From: a virus
Reading direction: 5' to 3' (one strand)
DNA length: 30,986 nt
Virus record (IMG/VR): IMGVR_UViG_3300025168_000027
Location: 1 to 30,986 of that record
Shown here piece by piece: positions 1 through 6,027 of this stretch; the first letter of the stretch is position 1; every line of letters begins with the position of its first letter. The notes beneath the pieces were generated by a model. That model was not told the DNA's origin. It did no database searches and saw only the letters and a program-made list of their open reading frames with translations. Made by a program: the position numbers and the translations under genes.

Positions 1-127
1 AATTTTAAAACGTGAAAAATGAATCACAGTCAACAAGAAAATTGGGTAACGGGTAGGTTAGGCACTAAATCAACTGTTGCTTATAGAACGAGCATTTGGA
101 CACCCGTAGACGAAGACGATTTAAACG
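1..127. repeat. 127-bp terminal overlap, left copy (circular contig)
   Basis: Bases 1-127 are identical to bases 30860-30986, so the sequence closes into a circle of 30,859 bp. The repeat has no gene boundary of its own: it starts inside the end of one small gene and finishes inside the next, and both read intact across the junction. A length of exactly 127 equals a common maximum assembler k-mer, so I read it as an assembly overlap of a circular or circularly permuted genome and not as a physical direct terminal repeat. Confidence 0.95.
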
Positions 128-300
128 ACAACCGACAAAAGTATATTGACGCAGGTTGGAAATCGTATTGCTGGACAAAAGGCTCTGAAGGTGGTGATAA
201 GCATTTCTTGTCTAAGCTACCAAAGGATGAGTTTGAAGACCTTTTAATGGTTAAGAAAAACTACGGCTACTTCACATTATTCTATGACATTAATGAATAA
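19..300 (+). CDS. Small early protein of unknown function
   Basis: This 93-residue protein is not recognised. It is hydrophilic, rich in Asp, Glu, Lys, Trp and Tyr, with no signal peptide, membrane segment or cysteine motif. Its ATG overlaps the stop of the gene ending at 30881 (position 22 on the circle) as ATGA, so it is the third gene of the early operon that starts behind the promoter at 30180-30211. The following gene also begins inside its 3' end. Tight coupling and early position suggest a host-takeover or replication accessory role, which is inference only. The first 109 bases of the gene are repeated at the right end of the window because of the contig overlap. Confidence 0.75.
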   Translation: MNHSQQENWVTGRLGTKSTVAYRTSIWTPVDEDDLNDNRQKYIDAGWKSYCWTKGSEGGDKHFLSKLPKDEFEDLLMVKKNYGYFTLFYDINE

Positions 301-493
301 CAAAGATTTAAAACTGTGGCTCAAATGGCGCAAAGAGATGGGATTTAAACCTGTCAGACAAAGCGTTCTGAATAATCTTAGGCGTGAGAACATTGTTATG
401 GAATTGGCATACCAGCCTGAACTTAAAATCTACAAGGTGAAAACCTATCTATGGGGACTCATCAAAATTTACAAACCTTTAAACATCAAGTAA
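284..493 (+). CDS. Small basic protein of unknown function
   Basis: This is a 69-residue, Lys- and Leu-rich protein with no family I recognise. An ATG at 284 and a second in-frame ATG at 293 both lie inside the previous gene. The ATG at 293 overlaps that gene's stop region (ATGAATAA) and gives a 66-residue product, so either start is possible. Basic residues are spread along the whole length, which would be compatible with nucleic-acid binding but proves nothing. The next gene starts only two bases after the stop, consistent with one continuous early transcript. Confidence 0.6.
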   Translation: MTLMNNKDLKLWLKWRKEMGFKPVRQSVLNNLRRENIVMELAYQPELKIYKVKTYLWGLIKIYKPLNIK

Positions 494-494
494 G

Positions 495-947
495 ATGGAA
501 ACAAAATCAGTGATCAAATCAGTGGAACGTACAGATGATAATCCATGGCAAAAAGACGGCAAGACATTCTATCCATATTGGGTAAAAATGGAGGACGGGG
601 TTGAGGGAAAAGCTAATAGCACAGGGCCAGAAAAGACTCCCTATGGTGTAGGAGACGAAGTGAAATACACTAAGACAGAAAATACATATGGTATTAGCTT
701 ACGCATTTCGAAGTTCAATAAAGATCAGGAGGACAAGCAAAAATACTGGGAGGAGAAAGACGCTAGGATTAGCAATCAATGGGCTATTACAACTGCGTTA
801 GAGTATTTAAAAATGACTGCAAACTCAGCAAACCAATTAACGGAAGCTCAGATTAAAATTGAGGCTAAGAACATGCTTCACATGCGTGACAACCTTGATA
901 CGGTTGATGGCCCAATTGTGAGTCAAGACGATAAATACGCGTACTAA
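495..947 (+). CDS. OB-fold-like protein, candidate single-stranded DNA-binding protein
   Basis: This 150-residue protein has an N-terminal beta-rich stretch (about residues 1-75). Its pattern of short strands, a Pro/Gly-containing loop near 'TPYGVGDEV' and a closing basic strand near 'LRISK' is what I associate with small OB-fold proteins next to phage replication genes. The C-terminal half (about 80-150) is helical and charged and ends in an acidic tail (DDKYAY), a feature also common in single-stranded DNA-binding proteins. It lies upstream of the replication initiator in the same operon. The function is inferred from composition and context. The next ATG overlaps its stop as TAATG. Confidence 0.55.
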   Translation: METKSVIKSVERTDDNPWQKDGKTFYPYWVKMEDGVEGKANSTGPEKTPYGVGDEVKYTKTENTYGISLRISKFNKDQEDKQKYWEEKDARISNQWAITTALEYLKMTANSANQLTEAQIKIEAKNMLHMRDNLDTVDGPIVSQDDKYAY

Positions 948-1258
948 TGCAATACACAAAAAAATTTACAACGGTACTACCGACTGTTGCAATGAGTACA
1001 GCATACGGAAATGATTTGCGCAGAAAGGAAAATGTAGAAATGGAAACACAGATCGACATAAGTCCAGAGTATAAATACGGAGGGTGTTTTGAATCTTATG
1101 ACTTAGAAACAGGAGGTGAAGATTTTCATGCCGAAGGTGGTTTAGAAATAGAAAATATAAATGGATACCTTACTTTGACTGGTTACGACGGTGTTTTTGA
1201 GTTACCTGATTACATCGTTGAAGCAGTTCGTGAAGCAGGCATTAAAATTGAATTGTAA
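947..1258 (+). CDS. Small acidic protein of unknown function
   Basis: The 103-residue reading starts at an ATG overlapping the previous stop (TAATG). The first 31 residues are basic and unlike the rest, and a second in-frame ATG at 1040 begins the acidic, beta-rich part (METQIDISPEYKY...), giving a 72-residue product. A-rich sequence (GAAAATGTAGAA) precedes the internal start, so internal initiation is quite possible. The core is rich in Glu, Gly and Tyr and resembles no family I know. It is part of the early operon. Confidence 0.6.
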   Translation: MQYTKKFTTVLPTVAMSTAYGNDLRRKENVEMETQIDISPEYKYGGCFESYDLETGGEDFHAEGGLEIENINGYLTLTGYDGVFELPDYIVEAVREAGIKIEL

Positions 1259-1259
1259 A

Positions 1260-1454
1260 ATGGAAGACTTAAAAAAAGAAATAGCAAAAATTTACAAACT
1301 TGCTGATAGTGGAAGCTTTTATGCTGAAGGCAGGCGAGATGGAATGGAAGAATTACTTCATATTATGGGCTGCAAATTTTCAATTGAAGAAGATGGTTAT
1401 GGCGAAAAAAGTATAAAATTTCAGGAGCATGATGACATTAAGAACATTCATTGA
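1260..1454 (+). CDS. Small protein of unknown function
   Basis: This 64-residue protein starts at ATG 1260, one base after the previous stop. The frame is open further upstream, but any upstream start would overlap the previous gene by about 70 bases, so 1260 is preferred. The protein is mostly helical with a Lys/Glu-rich N-terminus (MEDLKKEIAKIYKLAD) and one Cys. No family is recognised. The next gene starts inside its 3' end (overlap 1429-1454), again pointing to a compact early operon. Confidence 0.6.
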   Translation: MEDLKKEIAKIYKLADSGSFYAEGRRDGMEELLHIMGCKFSIEEDGYGEKSIKFQEHDDIKNIH

Positions 1455-1677
1455 ATTGCACTACAAGTCATTTTCTAAAATGGATAGGGAAATGAATTGG
1501 ACGAACATGACAGCAAACCGTTACTACAACAGCACGCCACACATGTTTCTGTACAAGATGGAAGACATTAAGTTGCACACAGGAATTCACATCATTAGCT
1601 TGACCAAGATGATAGTAGATCGCATAGTAGAATTGCAAGAAGTCAAAAAACATAAAACAGTTGTAGATGGATTATGA
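1429..1677 (+). CDS. Possible XRE-type helix-turn-helix regulator
   Basis: This is an 82-residue basic protein. Residues about 3-70 follow a pattern seen in short XRE-like regulators of Bacteroidota phages: a first helix (TLRTFIELHYKSFSKM), a turn with 'WTNMTANRYYN' in the recognition-helix position, and then two further helices ending in 'VDRIVELQE'. Two adjacent ATG codons (1429 and 1432) could each start it. It lies upstream of the replication initiator. If the assignment holds, it would control the early operon. A homology or structure search would decide between a true HTH and an unrelated helical protein. Confidence 0.5.
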   Translation: MMTLRTFIELHYKSFSKMDREMNWTNMTANRYYNSTPHMFLYKMEDIKLHTGIHIISLTKMIVDRIVELQEVKKHKTVVDGL

Positions 1678-1846
1678 CGCAAATTGGTTTCACGAGAGAA
1701 GCATCATAGAGTTACGACGTTACCGAAGGCTCTTGTTAAGTTTGATTGCAGCAATGCCTGCATCAAATAAGAGAGAGAAGTTGGAACACACGCTTGACAG
1801 GTGTAGGTTTGAATTGAATTTTAAAACGGGAGAAACAAAATACTGA
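1667..1846 (+). CDS. Small basic helical protein of unknown function
   Basis: This 59-residue gene overlaps its upstream neighbour by 11 bases and its downstream neighbour by one (TGATG). The translation starts MDYDANWFHERS and continues with an Arg/Leu-rich helix containing RRYRRLLLSLIAAM, then a charged C-terminus. Its overlapping junctions on both sides match the rest of the operon, which is the main reason to call it real. Function unknown; an amphipathic basic helix could bind nucleic acid or membrane. Confidence 0.5.
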   Translation: MDYDANWFHERSIIELRRYRRLLLSLIAAMPASNKREKLEHTLDRCRFELNFKTGETKY

Positions 1847-1974
1847 TGGAACGTTACATCTACGCCTATTTAGATGAGGATGGTTTGTTGCAATGGACGG
1901 CAGATGTAACTGAAGCAGAAGAGTTCTCAATAACTACATTTTTTCAAATTGAAGTAATATATGAGGCAGTTTAA
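1846..1974 (+). CDS. Very small acidic protein of unknown function
   Basis: This 42-residue gene begins MERYIYAYLDEDG and is acidic. It starts with TGATG overlap to the previous gene and ends inside the start of the replication initiator (14-base overlap). It is supported only by the continuous overlapped arrangement. An alternative is that it acts mainly as a translational coupler for the initiator gene. Confidence 0.4.
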   Translation: MERYIYAYLDEDGLLQWTADVTEAEEFSITTFFQIEVIYEAV

Positions 1975-2602
1975 AGGGATATGGATACCAAGAATAATTC
2001 TTGAAAACGAAAAGCTAGAACCAATTGATAAGATCCTATGGGCTGACATAGATTCTTTTAACTGGGAAGACAACACATTTTTCAAATCAAATGCGTTGAT
2101 TGCGTCGGACTATGGAGTTAGTGAAAGGACAATCAGCAGGAGTATAAAACGCTTGCAAATAGCAAAGTTGATCGTTATAAAGACTGATGGGCGTAAGAGG
2201 ACTATATGTCCATGCAGCATAGACAATGTGTCTAGCCTGCCTCGCCAATATGGCGACCCTGCCTCGCCAATATGTCTACATAATAATAACAATATATCTA
2301 AACAATCTATAAAAACAACTTATAGTAAGAAAAAACCTACAAGCTTTGAAGAGGTAGAAAGATATTTTGCTGAGATTATGCCTTCAACGCTGAACAGTGA
2401 GTTAGCAAAGGAGAGCTTAAGTTTCTACGATTACTACACGGCTAACGGCTGGGTACAAGGCAAGGGCAAGCCGCTTGTTGATTGGAGAGCAGCGGCTCGA
2501 AATTGGTTACGCAACACTAAACAATGGAAAAAATCAAATCATGGATTTAAAGGAGACAACTTTAGCATTGAAGCCGCAAACGAATTCATTACTCAAGGGT
2601 GA
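1961..2602 (+). CDS. Replication initiator / replisome organiser-like protein
   Basis: This 213-residue protein has the two-part build of phage replication initiators. Residues about 1-90 form a winged helix-turn-helix like those at the N-terminus of lambda O and Gram-positive replisome organisers: 'DKILWADIDSFNW', then 'ASDYGVSERTISRSIKRLQ' as the recognition region. Residues about 95-120 are a low-complexity linker with a run of Asn. Residues 125-190 are a helical domain with the 'FYDYYTANGW...GKPLVDWRAAARNWLRN' pattern found at the C-terminus of many phage replication proteins. The linker is encoded by the iteron repeats described separately, so the protein probably binds an origin inside its own gene and recruits host replication proteins. 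Confidence 0.75.
   Translation: MRQFKGIWIPRIILENEKLEPIDKILWADIDSFNWEDNTFFKSNALIASDYGVSERTISRSIKRLQIAKLIVIKTDGRKRTICPCSIDNVSSLPRQYGDPASPICLHNNNNISKQSIKTTYSKKKPTSFEEVERYFAEIMPSTLNSELAKESLSFYDYYTANGWVQGKGKPLVDWRAAARNWLRNTKQWKKSNHGFKGDNFSIEAANEFITQG
2214..2340 (+). other. Candidate replication origin: 22-bp iterons plus AT-rich tract inside the initiator gene
   Basis: Two exact 17-base direct repeats, CCTGCCTCGCCAATATG, lie at 2236-2252 and 2258-2274, exactly 22 bases apart. Diverged copies stand at the same spacing on both sides: 2214-2230 (11 of 17 match) and 2280-2296 (core CAATAT kept). The CAATRT core therefore occurs four times at 2224, 2246, 2268 and 2290, in perfect 22-base phase, about two helical turns. 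An AT-rich stretch (2275-2340) with an inverted repeat CTATAA/TTATAG (2307-2325) follows. This matches the lambda layout, where iterons in the O gene sit next to an AT-rich unwinding region. Origin function is inferred. Confidence 0.65.
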
Positions 2603-3104
2603 GATAACGTTTGTCAATGCGGCTGATGCATGGCACAAAGGAACTAACATACAAACGGCTGTAAAGCTCATGCCTGATTTGTGTCGCGGTTGGATTTATT
2701 CTCAGGTTGCACAGTTATGTAAGGATATGGACATGACGAAAACACTGAACACTGACGAGCAGTTGCAATTTACATGCCGCGCCATTCTGGAAGAACATCC
2801 TACGTTGAAGCTTGAGGAACTTAAGGCTTGCTTTGATATGATACGGATGGGTAAGTTTGGAAAATTGTTTGAGCGTTTAAAGTCTGCTGAAATATTAGAG
2901 TTTTTAAGGCGTTACGAAGGTGAAGTGCGGTCGGAGGTTTTGGAAAAAAAGTATCACAACGATCGCATGAAACAAACACAACGAATGATGGAGGGTGTTG
3001 ATCCTTTGACACTTAAAGAGTTTATTAAAGACACCAATGTTATCTTAAAGCCAGATGGTATAGGCACACGGCTGGCAAAGAAAAACGGTTGGGATAAAGA
3101 ATAA
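2541..3104 (+). CDS. Conserved phage protein of unknown function, next to the replication initiator
   Basis: I place the start at ATG 2541 (MDLKETTLALKPQ), preceded by A-rich sequence and overlapping the initiator gene by 62 bases. The frame stays open further upstream, but that would lengthen the overlap. The 187-residue product is helical. It has a segment 'HPTLKLEELKACFDMIRMGKFGKLFERL' followed by an Arg/Glu-rich helix, an arrangement I have seen in unnamed proteins paired with DnaD/O-like initiators in Bacteroidota phages. It could be a helicase-loading partner, but it shows no Walker motifs and hence no sign of a DnaC-type ATPase. Role inferred from position only. Confidence 0.65.
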   Translation: MDLKETTLALKPQTNSLLKGEITFVNAADAWHKGTNIQTAVKLMPDLCRGWIYSQVAQLCKDMDMTKTLNTDEQLQFTCRAILEEHPTLKLEELKACFDMIRMGKFGKLFERLKSAEILEFLRRYEGEVRSEVLEKKYHNDRMKQTQRMMEGVDPLTLKEFIKDTNVILKPDGIGTRLAKKNGWDKE

Positions 3105-3140
3105 TTGCTATATTGCAAATGGTTCACTGGTTATAGCTAG

Positions 3141-3175
3141 AAGGGGGAGGCTACTTGGATGGTCTCCCTTTTCTT
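3141..3175 (+). terminator. Hairpin with T-rich tail, possible terminator or attenuator
   Basis: AAGGGGGAG (3141-3149) can pair with CTCCCTTTT (3164-3172), including two G-T pairs, around a 14-base loop, and T-rich sequence follows. It lies between the replication pair and the nuclease gene. No promoter is visible between it and the next gene, so partial read-through seems likely. The ATG at 3159 falls in its loop. Confidence 0.5.
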
Positions 3176-3188
3176 TATATTAGATAGT

Positions 3189-3605
3189 GTGAGCGAACGA
3201 ACAAGAGCAGTAACAAACTTAGACGCAGCGTATTCAGTATACGTTCGCAGAAGATACGCAGACACGCAAGGTTATGTGTCATGCTGGACTTGTGGCAAAA
3301 AGAAATTCTGGGAGAAAGACGGCATGCAAGCTGGTCATTTTCAAACAAGAACGAAGTATAGCACTCGTTGGCATGTTGAAGAAATAGACGGTAAGCAAGA
3401 AACTTTAAATTGTATGCCACAATGCGCTCATTGCAATATGGGTAATGGTGGAAGGCAATACGAGTTTGGCAGGAATTTAGACAGAGTTTATGGTCAAGGC
3501 ACAAGCGATCGTTTGATACAGAAAAGCAACCGTACGATAAAGTTCACAACGGCTGAGTTAAAAGAGTTGACTAGCCACTTTAAACGACTAACTAAAGAAC
3601 TGTGA
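3189..3605 (+). CDS. ninG: NinG-type recombination nuclease (HNH-like zinc protein)
   Basis: The protein matches the lambda NinG (Rap) family. Features are an N-terminal helix 'LDAAYSVYVRRRYAD', a first zinc knuckle 'CWTCGKKKFW', a conserved 'MQAGHFQTR', then 'NCMPQCAHCNMGNGG' with the second Cys pair, and a helical C-terminus. Lambda NinG is a Holliday-junction and D-loop resolving endonuclease, so this one is expected to process recombination intermediates during replication or concatemer formation. I prefer the GTG at 3189 (138 residues), because the upstream ATG at 3159 lies in a hairpin loop and would add ten residues of no family resemblance. The stop overlaps the next start as GTGA. 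Confidence 0.85.
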   Translation: MSERTRAVTNLDAAYSVYVRRRYADTQGYVSCWTCGKKKFWEKDGMQAGHFQTRTKYSTRWHVEEIDGKQETLNCMPQCAHCNMGNGGRQYEFGRNLDRVYGQGTSDRLIQKSNRTIKFTTAELKELTSHFKRLTKEL

Positions 3606-4150
3606 CTTGTATCGAGGAGTTTTTTGATGACCACTACGAAGAATTAAAACACATATCTAACATCTGCGTCGGTGAAAAATACGGCAATGATTTGGTTAAT
3701 GACGTGGCAGTCAGTATCTTAGAGAGAGATGACGACAAATACACAGAAATGTGTGAAAGAGGTGAGTTGCTATGGTACGTGTTAAGGTGGATTAAAATTT
3801 GCTCATTTTCAAAGACAACACGGTTTTATTACAAGTACAAGAAATGGACGGAAAATGTAACCTTTGAATATCCGATGCATGCCGTCGGTAATATGACTGA
3901 CAGTTACAAAGACCTAAACCACAAGGAACAATTGCAAGTAATTGATTCACTGTTGGAAGATCTAAACTGGTTTGAAGCAGAAATATTTAGGGTTTACTAT
4001 ATTCATAATCACAGCATAAACACATTGACTAATGCAACAGGAATCGGAAGAAAAACAATCCAAGACAGTCTCAAAAAAAGCAAAGACTACATCCAAAAAA
4101 ACAAAGAAAAAATCCAAGGGACTGGGGGATACGGTGGAGAAAATCACTGA
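3602..4150 (+). CDS. Sigma-70-like regulator (region 4 helix-turn-helix)
   Basis: This 182-residue protein begins at GTG 3602, coupled to the preceding stop. Residues about 5-60 (EEFFDDHYEELKHISN... GNDLVNDVAVSIL) resemble sigma region 2. Residues about 120-170 (LNWFEAEIFRVYYIHNHSINTLTNATGIGRKTIQDSLKKSK) form a good region-4-type HTH. Such divergent sigma-like proteins are common in Bacteroidota phages and probably direct host RNA polymerase to middle or late genes. Region 2 is weak, so it could instead be an anti-sigma-like or purely DNA-binding regulator. Its 3' end overlaps the next gene by 119 bases in another frame. Confidence 0.7.
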   Translation: MTCIEEFFDDHYEELKHISNICVGEKYGNDLVNDVAVSILERDDDKYTEMCERGELLWYVLRWIKICSFSKTTRFYYKYKKWTENVTFEYPMHAVGNMTDSYKDLNHKEQLQVIDSLLEDLNWFEAEIFRVYYIHNHSINTLTNATGIGRKTIQDSLKKSKDYIQKNKEKIQGTGGYGGENH

Positions 4151-4457
4151 GGCAACAGGCATCAAGAAAGTCGTTGAAGCAGTTACTGACGATTGCGGTT
4201 GTCAAGCTCGCAAGGACAAATGGAATAAACTATTTCCTTATGGCAAAATCATGACTGTTGAGCAAAAAGCTGTATGGGAAGAGAAGGTAAAGGTTCAATG
4301 GGGTAAGGGTGTGCTTGACGCAGAAGCACAGAAAGCAGCTAACGATTTATACAGAGATATTTACAGGTTGAAAGCAAGATTTACGCGTTGCGGTGGCTGT
4401 TTAAAGGAACGACTACAGAAGCTAGAACAAGCATATGACGCAGCATGCGAATCTTGA
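4032..4457 (+). CDS. Conserved phage protein with Lys-rich tail and Cys pairs, function unknown
   Basis: The 141-residue reading starts at ATG 4032. Residues 10-30 are almost only Lys, Ser and Thr. Then comes 'GLGDTVEKITEATGIKKVVEAV', followed by 'DDCGCQARKDKWNKLFPYG' and 'RCGGCLKERLQKLE'. The GLGDT...CGC...RK.K.NKLFPYG signature recurs, in my memory, in unnamed Bacteroidota phage and prophage proteins. Because GLGD precedes the alternative GTG start at 4134, I prefer the long form, although it overlaps the sigma-like gene by 119 bases. Two Cys pairs could bind a metal. The Lys tail suggests nucleic-acid contact. Function not known. Confidence 0.65.
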   Translation: MQQESEEKQSKTVSKKAKTTSKKTKKKSKGLGDTVEKITEATGIKKVVEAVTDDCGCQARKDKWNKLFPYGKIMTVEQKAVWEEKVKVQWGKGVLDAEAQKAANDLYRDIYRLKARFTRCGGCLKERLQKLEQAYDAACES

Positions 4458-4804
4458 CGCAAGGAATACTTGATGGATACCAAAGGAGGAAAGACCGATC
4501 GGTAAGCGTCAGGTTTATAACACAAGAGAAGAGCAGCATTGAAGTGATGGCCATAGACGAACTAGTCGATACCTTTGGAATCCTTTACTTTCGAGCTGCT
4601 GAAGAGATGAACAAGGATGAGGTCAATGACTTAGACAACATAGAACTTGATCTGTACGATAAGCCAAAGACACAAAGCCAGAGATTACGAGGTGTGCTGT
4701 TTAAGCTTTGGGAGTCGCAAGGGAAGCAAGGGGATTTTAAAACGTTCTACAAGCAAAAGACTGAATCAGTCATTGAACACTTTAAACAACAGATCGATGA
4801 TTGA
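4445..4804 (+). CDS. Conserved phage protein of unknown function
   Basis: This 119-residue protein overlaps the previous gene by 13 bases. The N-terminal part has 'ILDGYQRRKDRSVSVRFITQE', the centre is acidic, and the C-terminus ends in 'QSQRLRGVLFKLWE...FKTFYKQKTESVIEHFKQQID'. I recognise the 'LDG...RKD.SV...F.TQE ... SQRLR.VL..LW' pattern as a recurrent family in Bacteroidota phages and mobile elements with no assigned function. The mixed alpha/beta N-terminus followed by long helices suggests a small DNA- or RNA-associated accessory protein. Confidence 0.7.
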   Translation: MRILTQGILDGYQRRKDRSVSVRFITQEKSSIEVMAIDELVDTFGILYFRAAEEMNKDEVNDLDNIELDLYDKPKTQSQRLRGVLFKLWESQGKQGDFKTFYKQKTESVIEHFKQQIDD

Positions 4805-5057
4805 ATTTTCAAGGAAAGAACTGCTAAGGCAACTAGAAGAATGGGAGTGTTTAGTTATGCCAGAATATGAAGAAGCGTTGATCGGCATTTCAATGTGTAC
4901 TCAACCCAAAGCTGTGTACAATGCAGAATCAATTATTCATGTTCTTATGAGACAGGACGAAATGAACTATCAGGACGCACGAGAACATTTTGAGTTTAAC
5001 ATACAAGGCTCATACGTCGGTGACAAAACACCGATATATGTTACTTTGCCATGTTAA
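4797..5057 (+). CDS. Conserved small phage protein of unknown function
   Basis: Start ATG 4797 overlaps the previous stop by 8 bases. The 86-residue product carries 'EEALIGISMCTQPKAVYNAESIIHVLM', then 'MNYQDAREHFEFNIQGSYVG' and 'TPIYV'. This pattern (IIGI ... VYD...I..L ... M...EA.E.FEFN..G.YVG..TPI) is widely shared by unnamed proteins of many tailed phages. The conserved FEFN/YVG/TP segment looks like an active or binding site, but no function is established to my knowledge. Confidence 0.75.
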   Translation: MIEFSRKELLRQLEEWECLVMPEYEEALIGISMCTQPKAVYNAESIIHVLMRQDEMNYQDAREHFEFNIQGSYVGDKTPIYVTLPC

Positions 5058-5083
5058 AATAACATAGAATAACATACAATACA

Positions 5084-5320
5084 ATGAAAGAAAAAGACAT
5101 ATTGCAATTTGTTATAGATTCATTGCCTATGTACGATGAACTAGTTGCACACGATAGAAAAGATGATGAGGATTACATCGAGGATGGGATGACGTATGAT
5201 GAATTGTATGCAAAGCGTATAAACGCAACAATTGCTTTGGAGGATATTTTGAAAGCAACGGAGCAATTTGAACGCGCTATTAATGAGGCTATTGACAATT
5301 ACGAACGTTCTAGATACTAA
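5084..5320 (+). CDS. Small acidic helical protein of unknown function
   Basis: This 78-residue protein is helical and rich in Asp and Glu (RKDDEDYIEDGMTYDE in the middle), with no recognised family. An A-rich stretch with repeated 'AATAACATA' precedes the start in the 26-base gap. The next gene begins at the last base of its stop (TAATG), so the two are probably co-translated. Position just before the candidate small terminase is noted, but no function is implied. Confidence 0.65.
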   Translation: MKEKDILQFVIDSLPMYDELVAHDRKDDEDYIEDGMTYDELYAKRINATIALEDILKATEQFERAINEAIDNYERSRY

Positions 5321-5631
5321 TGCCATTCAAAAAAGGAAACACACAGAGTAAGGGTAGACCCAAAGGCGCAAGCAACAAGGTTACCGAGCAGTCCCGAAGT
5401 ATCTTCATGGATGTCATGGAGGGTGAGATGGATAACATAAAAGATTCATTAGCGGTGTTACGCGAAAACAGCGATGAGAAATACTTGAAAGCTCTAAGCA
5501 GTTTGATGCCTTACTTTATGCCTAAGCAATCAGAGACAGAGGTTACAGTGAACGAGACAATGAGCGAACCGAGCTGGTTTCAAGAAGTACTGGATAAGAC
5601 AGATCAAGAAGACGAGAACCTGACTACCTGA
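5320..5631 (+). CDS. Candidate small terminase subunit
   Basis: This 103-residue protein has a basic N-terminus 'KGNTQSKGRPKGASNKVTEQ', followed by helices around 'MDNIKDSLAVLRENSDEKYLKALSSLMPYFMPKQSE' and an acidic C-terminus. The 'KGRPKGA.NK' opening plus 'YL..L..L.PY..PKQ' is typical of short proteins encoded just before phage large terminases, which are presumed to recognise DNA for packaging. Here the large terminase starts 396 bases downstream, with an opposite-strand gene between them. Assignment rests on pattern and position. Confidence 0.55.
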   Translation: MPFKKGNTQSKGRPKGASNKVTEQSRSIFMDVMEGEMDNIKDSLAVLRENSDEKYLKALSSLMPYFMPKQSETEVTVNETMSEPSWFQEVLDKTDQEDENLTT

Positions 5632-5647
5632 CAATGAAAATGAGGCT

Positions 5648-5670
5648 AAAAAAAAAGCCCCGTAGGGCTT
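5648..5670 (-). terminator. Rho-independent terminator of the minus-strand gene
   Basis: On the minus strand, AAGCCC, loop TACG and GGGCTT form a six-pair hairpin followed directly by nine T (the A run at 5648-5656). The stop codon of the minus-strand gene overlaps the hairpin edge (5669-5671). On the plus strand the same hairpin is followed only by ATTTG, so it serves the minus strand best, though it may also slow early transcription coming from the left. Confidence 0.8.
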
Positions 5671-5941
5671 ATTTGTTCGGCTTAACTGCACGAGCAAGTT
5701 TAATGTTAGATTCCATTTCCATTACTAGACGATCTACTTTTTGCTTTGCAGCTTCAAGAAATGTTTGTCCGTTTTCAGAATGAATCCTTTGTGATATTGG
5801 CTGAAACGTATGTCGTTCACATGATATTGTCAGCCATGCTTCTGTGCTATATACAAGAATGTCATATGTAAGTCCACGGTGGTTAGTCCTGTGAAATCCA
5901 TCTTTATGACATCTCCAAGTTATAATTGAATCTTGATTCAT
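5669..5941 (-). CDS. Lone minus-strand gene, unknown function (moron-like)
   Basis: This 90-residue protein is the only gene I accept on the minus strand. It begins MNQDSIITWRCHKDGF, is rich in His, Arg and Thr in its first half, and ends with a Lys-rich helix. No family is recognised. Support comes from its own canonical terminator at 5648-5670 and from the absence of any plus-strand gene in the 396-base gap between the candidate small and the large terminase. A clear promoter upstream (5942-6027) is not visible to me. An inserted gene with independent transcription is typical of a moron that benefits phage or host. Confidence 0.65.
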   Translation of the reverse strand: MNQDSIITWRCHKDGFHRTNHRGLTYDILVYSTEAWLTISCERHTFQPISQRIHSENGQTFLEAAKQKVDRLVMEMESNIKLARAVKPNK

Positions 5942-6027
5942 GGTTTACTGGTTAGATAATTCGGGCTACATTGCCCTGTACGTCAAAGAACTTATCTTAA
6001 TATACGAAATAATTGTGACTTTTCCAA

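Noticed and set aside
1-127. Biological direct terminal repeat
   Set aside because: The length equals an assembler k-mer and the repeat cuts through genes without any visible packaging signal; treated as a circular overlap.
3159-3188. ATG at 3159 as start of the NinG-like gene
   Set aside because: It lies in the loop of a hairpin and adds ten residues with no family resemblance; GTG at 3189 gives a normal family start. The longer form cannot be fully excluded.
3175-3504. Minus-strand 109-residue frame opposite ninG
   Set aside because: Plus-strand gene is a clear zinc nuclease; the opposite frame has no recognisable features.
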